From assembly GCA_001917435.1 (NCBI GenBank), contig MNEA01000138.1:1-50734 (forward strand): a DNA stretch of 50,734 bases. Direction: 5' to 3'. The translations under genes were made by a program, and so were the position numbers. This document shows positions 42,714 through 50,684 of the stretch, piece after piece (the stretch's first letter is position 1; every line of letters begins with the position of its first letter). The DNA is from Acidobacteria bacterium 13_2_20CM_2_57_6. Its GTDB lineage: Bacteria; Acidobacteriota; Terriglobia; Acidiferrales; UBA7541. The notes below the pieces were generated by a model. The model worked only from the letters and a program-made list of their open reading frames with translations. It was not told the DNA's origin and made no database searches.

Positions 42714-42733
42714 GCCCAGACTCGCCCAGACTC
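42714..42733. repeat. Perfect 2 x 10-bp tandem repeat
   Basis: GCCCAGACTC occurs twice head to tail in the intergenic region before the FecR/DUF6600 gene. It may be an activator site or simple slippage. Confidence 0.4.
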
Positions 42734-42847
42734 CCCTTGACGCCGCCATTCGCAGGCGAGACCATGGTTCCGGGCGCCAGTACGAGTAACCTGCCCTTTC
42801 TTTTAATCGTCTAATGATTTAGGCCGCGTCCCCGTGAGGGGGTGAAT

Positions 42848-44617
42848 ATGACTTCCCGCAAACTGATTCTTTTCCTTTTGGTCGTTCTCTTGAGCTCGCT
42901 CTTCATAGGTGCGCCTCCCGCCGCGGCGGATTCCAGCCACGCCCGCATCATCCGCCTGAGCCTTGTTCAAGGCGACGTTCGCTTCGCTCGCCAGACCCAC
43001 GGTGACCCTCTCTCAGATTCCAGCGCAACGTGGGAAACCGTCAGCCTGAATCTGCCGATCCGCCAGGGCTACGTTCTTGCCACGGACAAAGGCCGCGCGG
43101 AAGTGGAATTCGAGAATGGCGCAATGGCTTTTCTCAAGGAAAACACTGTCCTGGAGTTCTACGATCTCTCCCTCAATGATTCGGCTCGGACAACGCGCCT
43201 AGTTCTTCGCCAAGGCAGCGCTTCCTTTTACGTGAATCCGGCGGGCGGCGACTACTTCAGCGTCACTGGCGGTGACTTCACCGTGGAAGCCAGCACTCGG
43301 ACTCGATTCCGCCTCGATAATTTCGACGACGGCAGTACCGTCGAGGCTTATCAAGGGCGGGTCTCTGTTTTGCACCATAAGAATAAGAATGAGACGCGCC
43401 TCGAAAAGGGCCAGTCTCTTTCCATGAAAGCGGGCGACGATTCTTCCCTGAACGTCGGCCGCCTTCCGGAGGAAGACGACTTTGATCGCTGGGTTTCCGG
43501 CCGCATCGATAGCGTTTCCAACGCCACGAGCGCGGCGCTGCAATATACCGGTTCGCCTTATTACGCGCCCGGATTCGCCGACCTCTATACCTATGGCGCC
43601 TTTTCGAACTGCGGGTCCTATGGCTATGGTTGGAGGCCGTTCGGGGCTGGCCTCGGCTGGTCACCCTTTACCAATGGGCAATGGATCATGGATCCGTCGA
43701 TTGGCTGGACCTGGGTCAGCTTTCAGCCCTGGGGCTGGGCGCCCTATCATTACGGCGGCTGGCTGTTCGACGCCTCCTGCGGCGGCTGGTTTTATTCCCC
43801 GCCGGTCCTCTACGGATACACCGCGTATCCAGTCGGTCCAATAAGGCGGTTTCCTCCTAGAGTTCACCCACCGCGCCCCATCTACCATCCGGTGACGGGT
43901 GTCTTCGTCCGGCAGAGTGGCAAGATCGGTGTCGTGCCTATGCATCCACTCGATCAAAAAGGAAAAACTCCTTTGAATTTGGAGCGTGGCGTTTTCTCTG
44001 GTGTTGGAATGAAAGGCGTGAGCTCGCAGCTCCTGCCCGTCGCGCCTGGACAAAAATGGGAAACATTGAAAGCGCCGCCTCGCGACGCACTGAGCGGTAA
44101 TCTGGCAGTTACAGCGCCGCCGATCCGCGTTTCGAGAACTTTCGTTGAAGGCCAATCTGGAATTCGTGCCGGCTCACCCGACGGCCATTCCACGATTGCC
44201 TTCGATCCGGTCGAACGCCGCTTTGTGAATACGAATTCTTCATCGCCTTCCTCTTCGGCGGCTTCGTCCACCATGAAGACCAGCGGAATCCACGTCGAAA
44301 ATGGACGGACCGGGACTCCCACTGTGACACCTAGCGGCGTCACGCCGCCGCGCGCTCCTGTGAATCCTCCAGCGTCCCGCAGCGCCAGTTCCACTCCGCC
44401 TCCACGCAACATCGCACCGCCACCTGCCCCGCGTTATTCGAGCGGTGATCGCGGCGGGAGCTCCAGCGGAAGTGGCCGAGGCGGCAGTTGGGGCGGCGGG
44501 TCGTCCTCTTCGAGCTCAGCGGGTGCAGGTGCATCGGGACGGTCCTCATCCTCTCCGTCCCCCTCTTCTTCGCCCCCGGCATCTCACCCGTCTTCCGGCT
44601 CCGGCCGGCCGCACTAG
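42848..44617 (+). CDS. FecR-like / DUF6600 exported protein with Ser/Gly/Pro-rich tail
   Basis: The 589-aa protein has a signal peptide (ILFLLVVLLSSLFIGAPPAAA) and a FecR-like domain (LVQGDVRFARQ, LPIRQGYVLATDKGRAEVEF, FSVTGGDFTVEASTRTRF; about residues 30-190). It then has a Tyr/Trp/Gly-rich DUF6600 region (YTYGAFSNCGSYGYGW, GWTWVSFQPWGWAPYHYGGW), and ends in a low-complexity tail of Ser, Gly and Pro. The ATG at 42848 is chosen over GTG 42842, because GAGGGG lies six bases before the ATG but abuts the GTG. No sigma factor gene is adjacent, so it is not a classical FecIR pair. The role is unknown, probably at the cell surface. Confidence 0.85.
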   Translation: MTSRKLILFLLVVLLSSLFIGAPPAAADSSHARIIRLSLVQGDVRFARQTHGDPLSDSSATWETVSLNLPIRQGYVLATDKGRAEVEFENGAMAFLKENTVLEFYDLSLNDSARTTRLVLRQGSASFYVNPAGGDYFSVTGGDFTVEASTRTRFRLDNFDDGSTVEAYQGRVSVLHHKNKNETRLEKGQSLSMKAGDDSSLNVGRLPEEDDFDRWVSGRIDSVSNATSAALQYTGSPYYAPGFADLYTYGAFSNCGSYGYGWRPFGAGLGWSPFTNGQWIMDPSIGWTWVSFQPWGWAPYHYGGWLFDASCGGWFYSPPVLYGYTAYPVGPIRRFPPRVHPPRPIYHPVTGVFVRQSGKIGVVPMHPLDQKGKTPLNLERGVFSGVGMKGVSSQLLPVAPGQKWETLKAPPRDALSGNLAVTAPPIRVSRTFVEGQSGIRAGSPDGHSTIAFDPVERRFVNTNSSSPSSSAASSTMKTSGIHVENGRTGTPTVTPSGVTPPRAPVNPPASRSASSTPPPRNIAPPPAPRYSSGDRGGSSSGSGRGGSWGGGSSSSSSAGAGASGRSSSSPSPSSSPPASHPSSGSGRPH

Positions 44618-44635
44618 CGATTGGGTAGCGATCGT

Positions 44636-44668
44636 AAAAACAGCTTCTCCCTTGAGGACGCTGTTTTC
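44636..44668. terminator. Bidirectional rho-independent terminator
   Basis: Arms AAAACAGC (44637-44644) and GCTGTTTT (44660-44667) pair, with a TCC/GGA inner stem. The A-run on one side and the T-run on the other give U-tracts in both directions, between the convergent FecR-like and MEMO1 genes. Confidence 0.7.
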
Positions 44669-44701
44669 CTTTGCGGTACATCCGGTTCGCGATTCGCTGT
44701 A

Positions 44702-45511
44702 TCACGAAAAAATCATCCCTGCATAGCCCACGACGGAGTCGCGATCTCCAGAAACGTCCGCGGACGTCGCATATTTCACCAATTCTGTTCTCTTCACACC
44801 CAGAGCATTCAGCGCCGTGAGCATCGCCACCGCCGGTCCCAAACCGCACATCGAAATCCCGTGGTTGCGGCAGGTGTCGTAGAGTCCGCGTGCCCTCAGG
44901 GCCAGCAACTCTTCGATGGCTTTGCGGTCCTTGATGCGTGTGGTGGCGTCATCCTCATAATGATTCAAATCCGAGGTCGTCAATAAAAGCACGCTCTCTT
45001 TTGCGCTCTCAAGCACCTGCGCGATGGCTTCTCCCGTACTCACCAGGTCTTCGAATTGCACGGTTCCCAGCGCTACGGGAACAAATGTGAACTCCGGCAC
45101 CAGCACCTGAAGGAATGGCACCTGTACTTCCAGCGAATGCTCGGCGCTATGTGCTACGCTGTCCTCGCGCAGCAGCGGGCCTGCTTTTTTCAACGCTTCT
45201 GCCAGCGCTTCATCAACCGGCGCGTCTCCTAGCGGCGTGCGCCAGGCGCCGCTCGAAAGGATCGCTGCCGGCTCACCCCGCGGATAATGCCGCACGCCGA
45301 GAATGATAATTTTTCTGGGAAACGCAATCCGCGAAAGCACCGCCCCGGCTACGTGTCCCGAATAAACGTAACCAGCGTGTGGCACAAGGCACGCCCTGAC
45401 CGGAATGCGTGGCTCTCCCGATTTCGTGGGGGTGCATTTGTGAATGAGCGCTGTAAGTTCCGCAGGATCGGAGGGATAGAAACGTCCGGCAACCGCAGGC
45501 AAGCGAAGCAT
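44702..45511 (-). CDS. MEMO1-family protein (AmmeMemoRadiSam system protein B)
   Basis: The 269-aa protein matches the MEMO1 family: AVAGRFYPSDPAELTALI, CLVPHAGYVYSG, ILGVRHYP, AHSAEHSLEVQVPFLQ and TSDLNHY. Its His residues sit where related dioxygenases bind metal. In many bacteria it occurs with an AMMECR1-like protein and a radical SAM enzyme; neither is seen in this window. The biochemical role is unsettled. It ends at a bidirectional terminator shared with the FecR-like gene and is followed upstream by two small coupled genes on the same strand. Confidence 0.92.
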   Translation of the reverse strand: MLRLPAVAGRFYPSDPAELTALIHKCTPTKSGEPRIPVRACLVPHAGYVYSGHVAGAVLSRIAFPRKIIILGVRHYPRGEPAAILSSGAWRTPLGDAPVDEALAEALKKAGPLLREDSVAHSAEHSLEVQVPFLQVLVPEFTFVPVALGTVQFEDLVSTGEAIAQVLESAKESVLLLTTSDLNHYEDDATTRIKDRKAIEELLALRARGLYDTCRNHGISMCGLGPAVAMLTALNALGVKRTELVKYATSADVSGDRDSVVGYAGMIFS

Positions 45512-45527
45512 GCTGCCGCTCCGCGAA

Positions 45528-45935
45528 TCAAATGGGCTTCGAGGGTTTCCCTTTGAGCTTGATCGCTTTCGACGTGGCGGGTTCGTAATAAACCGTCACT
45601 TTGTCGCCGTATTGGTAGCCGCCTTTGTCGATGATTTTCAGCATCATGGCGGACGCGGCTTCCGAAAGCGGGAACGTTCTGATCGTCAAATCGTTCCCTT
45701 TCGCGCGCACGGTAATCTGCGCGCTGTTTGCATTCATCACGAAACCTTCAAACTTATCAAGTCCCGTCGTCTTGGACTTCGGCTTCACCGCGTTGACGAT
45801 GATCGGGGCCGCTGTCTCAGCCACGATGATCGGCACGGTCACTGGCGTCTGCGCGCCAGCAGGCGCGGAAAAAACGCCCGACGCCGCAAGCATCAGCGGT
45901 AGTCCGAGCCAGCCAATTTTAGCGAACCTCTTCAT
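45528..45935 (-). CDS. Secreted small protein of unknown function
   Basis: The 135-aa protein has a signal peptide (LGLPLMLAASGVFSAPAGAQ) and a compact beta-rich domain (GFVMNANSAQITVRAKG, LTIRTFPL, YQYGDKVTVYYEPATSKAI), similar in look to OB-like or DUF5666-type folds. Its ATG overlaps the stop of the preceding 118-aa gene by four bases (ATGA), and the MEMO1 gene starts 16 bases after its stop. Function not recognised. Confidence 0.7.
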   Translation of the reverse strand: MKRFAKIGWLGLPLMLAASGVFSAPAGAQTPVTVPIIVAETAAPIIVNAVKPKSKTTGLDKFEGFVMNANSAQITVRAKGNDLTIRTFPLSEAASAMMLKIIDKGGYQYGDKVTVYYEPATSKAIKLKGKPSKPI

Positions 45936-46288
45936 TCAGCGTCGTCCGTGGCAATCCGCAAGGACTTCAGAAACCGCACGTCCTGGGGGGTCATGGCCAG
46001 CCGCGGGGCTGGTTTCTTGTCATTATCCTCGGAGAATGGTTCCTGATCCACCTGAATTCGCAGAGACTCCAGGAACCGACGGTCTTGCGTCGTTAGCTTT
46101 GCCGCCTCCGCCGCAGCTGCGTCGCGCTTCGCCAGTCCGATGGTCGCGTCCAGCTTCAGCACGATATCGTACCCATGCGCGCGCACTCCGGCAATCGCAC
46201 CCGTGATGCGGTCGGAGTCGGACACCGTATCATTGATCGCGTGTCCCAGTTCACGGAGCAAGTTTTTCAGGTGATCATCGAGTTGCAA
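45932..46288 (-). CDS. Small protein with two C-terminal sequence repeats
   Basis: The 118-aa protein has an N-terminal helical part (LQLDDHLKNLLRELGHAIND). Its tail contains a duplicated motif: LTTQDRRFLESLRI and MTPQDVRFLKSLRI, about 30 residues apart. The TTG at 46288 is chosen because GGGAGA lies seven bases upstream; the in-frame ATG at 46354 would add sequence of unlikely composition. It is translationally coupled to the secreted protein gene. No function is recognised. Confidence 0.6.
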   Translation of the reverse strand: MQLDDHLKNLLRELGHAINDTVSDSDRITGAIAGVRAHGYDIVLKLDATIGLAKRDAAAAEAAKLTTQDRRFLESLRIQVDQEPFSEDNDKKPAPRLAMTPQDVRFLKSLRIATDDAE

Positions 46289-46410
46289 GGGGTTTCTCCC
46301 GTACCACTTTGGCCATTTTAGGCCCACATATTGTTGGATACAAGAGCGCTTCACTCCGTTGTCTCTAATCCGTTCACAGTACCTTTGTTCAGGTTCTCCG
46401 GCCTCGCATA

Positions 46411-46426
46411 AGGCCGGCGCCGGCCT
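46411..46426. repeat. 16-bp GC-rich palindrome
   Basis: AGGCCGGCGCCGGCCT is a perfect palindrome in the divergent gap between the 118-aa and 84-aa genes; TTTTC follows two bases later on the plus strand. It could be a hairpin or a binding site. Confidence 0.35.
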
Positions 46427-46467
46427 GGTTTTCTGGTGTCCGCTCGGTTTTGCGCTAAGATGTTCTT

Positions 46468-46722
46468 ATGTCGACGGCCGTAAGCACCGCTGCCGCGCCG
46501 CAGCAGCAAGGCGGTTTCCGGCGCCTCTGGCGCGCGCTCCGGCAGCTTTTTCACGAGGCCATCGCCGCGGTCTTCGCCGTCCTCGCGCTGGGTTGGCTCA
46601 ACGCCGCGTTGCGCGCCTGGACGCGCGACGTCGCCCGCTGGCTCATCGGTCTTGCGGTTGCCGTGGCTCTGCTCTTTCTCTTTTTCGCGGTGACTTCGTT
46701 CCGCAGGGCTCGCAAGTTGTGA
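46468..46722 (+). CDS. Small two-helix membrane protein
   Basis: The 84-aa protein has a basic N-terminus and two membrane helices (AIAAVFAVLALGWL and LIGLAVAVALLFLFFAV) ending in a positively charged tail. A TAAGAT -10-like hexamer ends only six bases before the ATG, so the mRNA may be leaderless. It lies about 80 bases upstream of the mutase gene. No function is recognised. Confidence 0.65.
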   Translation: MSTAVSTAAAPQQQGGFRRLWRALRQLFHEAIAAVFAVLALGWLNAALRAWTRDVARWLIGLAVAVALLFLFFAVTSFRRARKL

Positions 46723-46800
46723 AAATGGTCTTACTGCGTCTGCCGCGCTTGCCTGGCAAGGAGCCCTTTCCGAATTTCCATTTTCGATTTTCCGGCTTCC

Positions 46801-48426
46801 ATGTCTGATACCAAAACCAAATCCGCCACTCCCCCCGAGCGCAAAAAGAAATTCACCACGCCCTCCGGCATTCCCATCGATCGCCTCTATACCGAAGAAA
46901 ACCTCGCCAACTGGGATCCCAAATCCGTTCTCAGTTATCCCGGCGAATTCCCCTTCACTCGCGGCATCTATCCCACCATGTACCGCGGCCGCTTCTGGAC
47001 CATGCGCCAGTACGCCGGCTTTGGCACCGCAGTCGAATCCAACCAGCGTTATCGCTATCTCCTCAGCAAAGGTCAGGCTGGCCTCTCCGTCGCCTTCGAT
47101 CTTCCTACCCAAATCGGCATGGATTCCGATCACGCTCTCGCCCTTGGTGAAGTCGGCAAAGTCGGCGTTGCCATCGACTCCCTCGAAGACATGGAAACGC
47201 TTTTCGACGGCATCCCGCTCGAAAAAGTTTCTACTTCCATGACCATCAACGCCACTGCCGCCATCCTTCTCTGTCTCTACGTCGCGGTTGCCAAGCGCCA
47301 AGGCGCCAGCCTGCAAAAACTTTCCGGCACCGTGCAAAACGACATCTTGAAAGAATACATCGCCCGCGGCACTTACATCTATCCCGTACGTCCCGCGATG
47401 CGCATCGTCACCGACATTTTCTCCTGGTGCCGCGACCATCTTCCCAAATGGAACACCATTTCCATCTCCGGTTATCACATCCGCGAAGCCGGCTCGACGG
47501 CCGTCCAGGAAGTCGCCTTCACCCTCGCTGATGGCGTGGCCTACGTCCAGGCCGCGCTCGACGCTGGACTCCGCGTCGATGATTTCGCCCCACAGCTTTC
47601 TTTCTTCTTCAATGCCCACAACGATCTTCTGGAAGAAATCGCCAAGTACCGCGCCGCCCGCCGCCTCTGGGCGAAAATCATGGTGGAGCGCTTTGCCGCA
47701 AAAGACGCGCGCTCGCTGATGCTGCGTTTCCACGCGCAGACCGCCGGCTCTTCCCTCACCGCGCAGCAGCCCGAGAACAACATTGTTCGCGTAGCCGTTC
47801 AGGCGCTCGCTGCCGTTCTCGGCGGCTGCCAGTCCTTGCACACCAATTCTCTTGACGAAGCGCTTGCCTTGCCCACCAAAGATGCCGCGCTCATCGCTCT
47901 GCGTACGCAGCAAATTCTTGCTAACGAAACCGGGATCGCCAATACTGTCGACCCCGTTGCCGGCTCCTACGCCATCGAATCCCTTACCAACGAAATCGAA
48001 ACGGGCGCCGTCAAGTACCTGGAAAAAATAGACGCGATGGGTGGAATGTTGCGCGCCATCGAAGCTGGCTTCGTCCAGAGTGAAATCCAAAAGGCCGCGT
48101 ACGAGTTCCAGCGCGCCATCGAGAAAAAAGAGCAAATCGTCGTCGGTGTGAATGATTTTATCGCACAAGAAGATCGCGCCATCCCCATTCTCCGCATTGA
48201 CGCCGAAATCGAACGCTCCCAAATCGCTCGCTTGAATGCTCTCCGCGCCAAGCGCGACTCCGCCCGCGCCCAATCCGCCCTCGCCGAACTCCAGCGCCGC
48301 GCTTCCACTTCCGAAAACCTCCTCCCCGCCATCCTCGCCGCCGTCGAAGCCAATGCCACCATCGGCGAAATCTCTGACGCCCTCCGCCGTGTCTTCGGCG
48401 AATACCAGGAATCCGTCATCATCTGA
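46801..48426 (+). CDS. Methylmalonyl-CoA mutase-type acyl-CoA mutase, large subunit (no B12 domain)
   Basis: The 541-aa protein is the catalytic TIM-barrel part of an adenosylcobalamin-dependent acyl-CoA mutase that interconverts methylmalonyl- and succinyl-CoA. Motifs are [58 protein letters not shown] and [12 protein letters not shown]. The Tyr in RQYAGF and the Arg in EYIARGTY, which select methylmalonyl-CoA over isobutyryl-CoA in characterised enzymes, are both kept. The C-terminal B12-binding domain of single-chain enzymes is missing; a separate small subunit must be elsewhere, as in other large/small mutases. No MeaB-like G-protein gene is adjacent. Confidence 0.92.
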   Translation: MSDTKTKSATPPERKKKFTTPSGIPIDRLYTEENLANWDPKSVLSYPGEFPFTRGIYPTMYRGRFWTMRQYAGFGTAVESNQRYRYLLSKGQAGLSVAFDLPTQIGMDSDHALALGEVGKVGVAIDSLEDMETLFDGIPLEKVSTSMTINATAAILLCLYVAVAKRQGASLQKLSGTVQNDILKEYIARGTYIYPVRPAMRIVTDIFSWCRDHLPKWNTISISGYHIREAGSTAVQEVAFTLADGVAYVQAALDAGLRVDDFAPQLSFFFNAHNDLLEEIAKYRAARRLWAKIMVERFAAKDARSLMLRFHAQTAGSSLTAQQPENNIVRVAVQALAAVLGGCQSLHTNSLDEALALPTKDAALIALRTQQILANETGIANTVDPVAGSYAIESLTNEIETGAVKYLEKIDAMGGMLRAIEAGFVQSEIQKAAYEFQRAIEKKEQIVVGVNDFIAQEDRAIPILRIDAEIERSQIARLNALRAKRDSARAQSALAELQRRASTSENLLPAILAAVEANATIGEISDALRRVFGEYQESVII

Positions 48427-48514
48427 CGCCCGCTTCTTTCGTTGGACCCAAGCACATGCTCTCACGGTGCTCACGCTATAGTATTCTTCCTCTCCGGAAA
48501 TCCCGGGATTCCCG

Positions 48515-48970
48515 ATGAAGCTCATCCTCGCCTCGGCCTCTGTCCGCCGCGCCGAAATCTTGCGCGACGCTGGATTCTCGTTCACCGTGATGTCCTCCTC
48601 CATTGACGAAACTCCTTACCAGGGTGAAGCCGCCCACGTCCTCGTTGAACGTCTGGCCGTCGCCAAAGCCGAACTCGTTGCGGCGCGCGCCGTTGGCCCC
48701 GCCATCGTCATCGCCCTCATCCGCCTTCCCGACGCCGAGCGGCTCACTTTCGTCGAGTCCACGCTGGTGCATTTCGCCATGCTTTCGGCGGATGAGATCG
48801 ACCGCTATCTCGCAACCGGCGAGCCCCACGACAAAGCCGGCGGCTATGGCATCCAGGGCCGCGCCAGCCGCTACATCCCGCGCATCGAAGGCTGTTACTT
48901 CAACGTCGTTGGCCTGCCCCTCGCCCGCCTCCACCACGCTCTCACCGCGCTCGGCTGGTCCGAAGGCTAA
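48515..48970 (+). CDS. Maf-like nucleotide pyrophosphatase lacking its catalytic middle
   Basis: The 151-aa sequence is a Maf-family protein: LILASASVRRAEILRDAGF, IDETPYQGE, RLAVAKAE at the start, and STLVHFAMLSADEIDRYL, EPHDKAGGYGIQGR and SNVVGL-like YFNVVGLPLA at the end. Family members have about 190-200 residues and a central ADTVV ... GKP ... LSGRTHEV segment with the catalytic Asp. Here VGPAIVIA runs straight into LIRLPDAERLTFVES, so roughly 40 residues are gone in frame. The product is probably inactive or has a changed function; a sequencing or assembly error is the alternative. Confidence 0.75.
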   Translation: MKLILASASVRRAEILRDAGFSFTVMSSSIDETPYQGEAAHVLVERLAVAKAELVAARAVGPAIVIALIRLPDAERLTFVESTLVHFAMLSADEIDRYLATGEPHDKAGGYGIQGRASRYIPRIEGCYFNVVGLPLARLHHALTALGWSEG

Positions 48971-49038
48971 CCTCGCGCACTCGCTGGTTCGCAGACGGCC
49001 GTCTCCAGAGTTGCGCGCGGAGGGATCGCTTTCCGCCT

Positions 49039-49044
49039 TATAAT
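49039..49044 (+). promoter_or_regulatory. -10 element TATAAT in front of the VOC-SpoIIE gene
   Basis: A perfect TATAAT ends 7 bases before the ATG at 49052, so transcription would start at or next to the start codon, giving a leaderless mRNA. No -35 sits at standard spacing. Confidence 0.4.
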
Positions 49045-49051
49045 CACGCGC

Positions 49052-50359
49052 ATGGGCAATTCTCCCTCTGAGTGGGCTGACGGTTCCGCTGTTCGCCTGG
49101 ATCGCCGGGATCCCTACCTGCGCCTCCAGTCGGTCACCATCTACGTTCGCGATCTCGAGCTCAGCCTACATTTCTACCTCGAACAACTCGGCTTTCAATT
49201 GATCTTTGACGCCCGTATTCAGCCCGATCGCCGCTTTGTAACCGTTGCTCCTCCCGACGGCACGGCAAACCTTACGCTCGTCGCACCGGAGCCCGGCTCG
49301 GAACAGCACAAGCTCATTGGCCGGCCCATACCGGTCACCTTTGTCACCGAGGATGTAATTGCCAAGTACCGCGAATGGACCAAACGCGGAGTTCGCTTCC
49401 AGTTCGCGCCGCGCCTGAAGCGCCTCAAGTATGAGGTGCACGTGCGCGCCCCGCATTCGGCGGACCCAACGGCGTCCAGCGCGGAGCATGCCCCGATTTG
49501 GGGCGGTGTCTTTACCCGTTTCAGGGATCTCGACGGCAATTCCTTTTCGCTGGTGAGCTTCGACGAAGTGACCCACGCGGTCGAAGCGCAGCGCCGTGCC
49601 CTTGCCGAGAAGCTAGAATCCGAACGCCGCGCCGCGCAAGAAATCGAAATCGCCAAGCAGGTCCAGGCCCGTCTCTTCCCGCAGACTCTGCCCCCGCTCA
49701 AGACGCTTGAGTATGCGGGCCTTTGCATGCAGGCGCGCAAAGTCGGCGGCGACTACTACGACTTCCTGGATCTCGGCCAAGGGCGCCTCGGCTTCGTCAT
49801 CGGCGACATCTCCGGAAAAGGAATCGCCGCTGCTCTCCTGATGGCCAATCTGCAAGCCAATCTCCGCAGCCAGTGCGCCATCGCTCTGGACCAGCCACAG
49901 CGCCTCTTATGTTCGGTGAATCAGCTTTTCTGTGACAACACGCCGGACGGCGCCTTCGCCACTCTCTTCTTCGCCGAATATGACGACACTGCCAGCCGGT
50001 TGCGTTATGCCAATTGCGGTCATCTTCCCGCTCTTCTCCTGCATAGCGACCACACCGTCGAGCGCCTCGAAGCCACCGCCACCGTCCTGGGAATCTTTAA
50101 GGATTGGGATTGCGAAATCGGAGAATGTCAGCTGCGCTCAGGGGATACCCTCGCCCTCTACACTGATGGGATCACCGAATCTTACAACTCCGCCGAGGAA
50201 CAATTCGGCGAACAGCGTCTCATCGAAGCCTTGCAGCGCCACAGCAATGTCTGTTCGCAAGCCGCGCTGACTGCAATCGTCGACGAAGTCCAGCGCTTCA
50301 CCCCCCACGAGCAGCACGACGACATCACCCTCATCCTCGCCAAACACCGAGCCAGCTAG
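49052..50359 (+). CDS. VOC (glyoxalase-like) domain fused to SpoIIE/PP2C phosphatase
   Basis: This 435-aa protein has an unusual architecture. Residues about 20-180 form a VOC fold (SVTIYVRDLELSLHFYLEQL, FQLIFDARIQPDRR, DLDGNSFSLVSF). A coiled-coil linker follows (about 185-215), and the C-terminal part is a SpoIIE/RsbU-type PPM phosphatase: GGDYYDFLDL, GDISGKGIAAALLMANLQA, YTDGITE and DDITLIL hold the metal-binding acids. It probably dephosphorylates an anti-sigma-factor antagonist in a partner-switching system, with the VOC domain sensing a small ligand (inference). No antagonist or anti-sigma gene is seen nearby. Confidence 0.88.
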   Translation: MGNSPSEWADGSAVRLDRRDPYLRLQSVTIYVRDLELSLHFYLEQLGFQLIFDARIQPDRRFVTVAPPDGTANLTLVAPEPGSEQHKLIGRPIPVTFVTEDVIAKYREWTKRGVRFQFAPRLKRLKYEVHVRAPHSADPTASSAEHAPIWGGVFTRFRDLDGNSFSLVSFDEVTHAVEAQRRALAEKLESERRAAQEIEIAKQVQARLFPQTLPPLKTLEYAGLCMQARKVGGDYYDFLDLGQGRLGFVIGDISGKGIAAALLMANLQANLRSQCAIALDQPQRLLCSVNQLFCDNTPDGAFATLFFAEYDDTASRLRYANCGHLPALLLHSDHTVERLEATATVLGIFKDWDCEIGECQLRSGDTLALYTDGITESYNSAEEQFGEQRLIEALQRHSNVCSQAALTAIVDEVQRFTPHEQHDDITLILAKHRAS

Positions 50360-50420
50360 TCCCGGTTTCTTTGGCGCACAAGGGGATTCCTTAGAAAGCC
50401 CTTCCAAACCAAAATAGTCC

Positions 50421-50448
50421 TTGACTTTATTATACTTTCTGGTATACT
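50421..50448 (+). promoter_or_regulatory. Strong sigma70 promoter at the right edge
   Basis: TTGACT (50421-50426), a 16-base spacer and TATACT (50443-50448) match consensus at 5 of 6 positions each. Transcription would start near 50455 and read out of the window. Confidence 0.75.
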
Positions 50449-50518
50449 CTCTTTTGGGTAAAACCGCATTCGGGCTACAAGAACTCTGCTCGCGCTTTTC
50501 TCTTTCTAGATTCCATTT

Positions 50519-50665
50519 TTGAATTTGCTGGACCTGCACAGCGGCAAACGTGCCCTTTGGAATCAATCACTTACGAAATGCAAATCTTGTAAGCAGGACC
50601 TTCCTGAGTTTTTGTTGCAAACGCGTGCAAGTGATGGAAGGACAGAGGTTTATCGTTTCGGATAA
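50519..50665 (+). CDS. Possible 48-aa protein with CxxC motif
   Basis: This frame starts at a TTG without ribosome site, about 65 bases after the promoter start, and contains KCKSCKQDLPEFLLQTRAS, which looks like half of a zinc ribbon. It ends just before a GGGGGAGGGG site. Without an ATG or a recognised family it is only a possibility. Confidence 0.25.
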   Translation: MNLLDLHSGKRALWNQSLTKCKSCKQDLPEFLLQTRASDGRTEVYRFG

Positions 50666-50684
50666 GGGGGAGGGGACGGAATCC

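Noticed and set aside
46351..48603. A 750-codon minus-strand open frame opposite the mutase gene
   Set aside because: It lies entirely antisense to a clear acyl-CoA mutase and has the Gly/Asp/Glu-rich composition expected from the reverse complement of GC-rich codons; no domain is visible.
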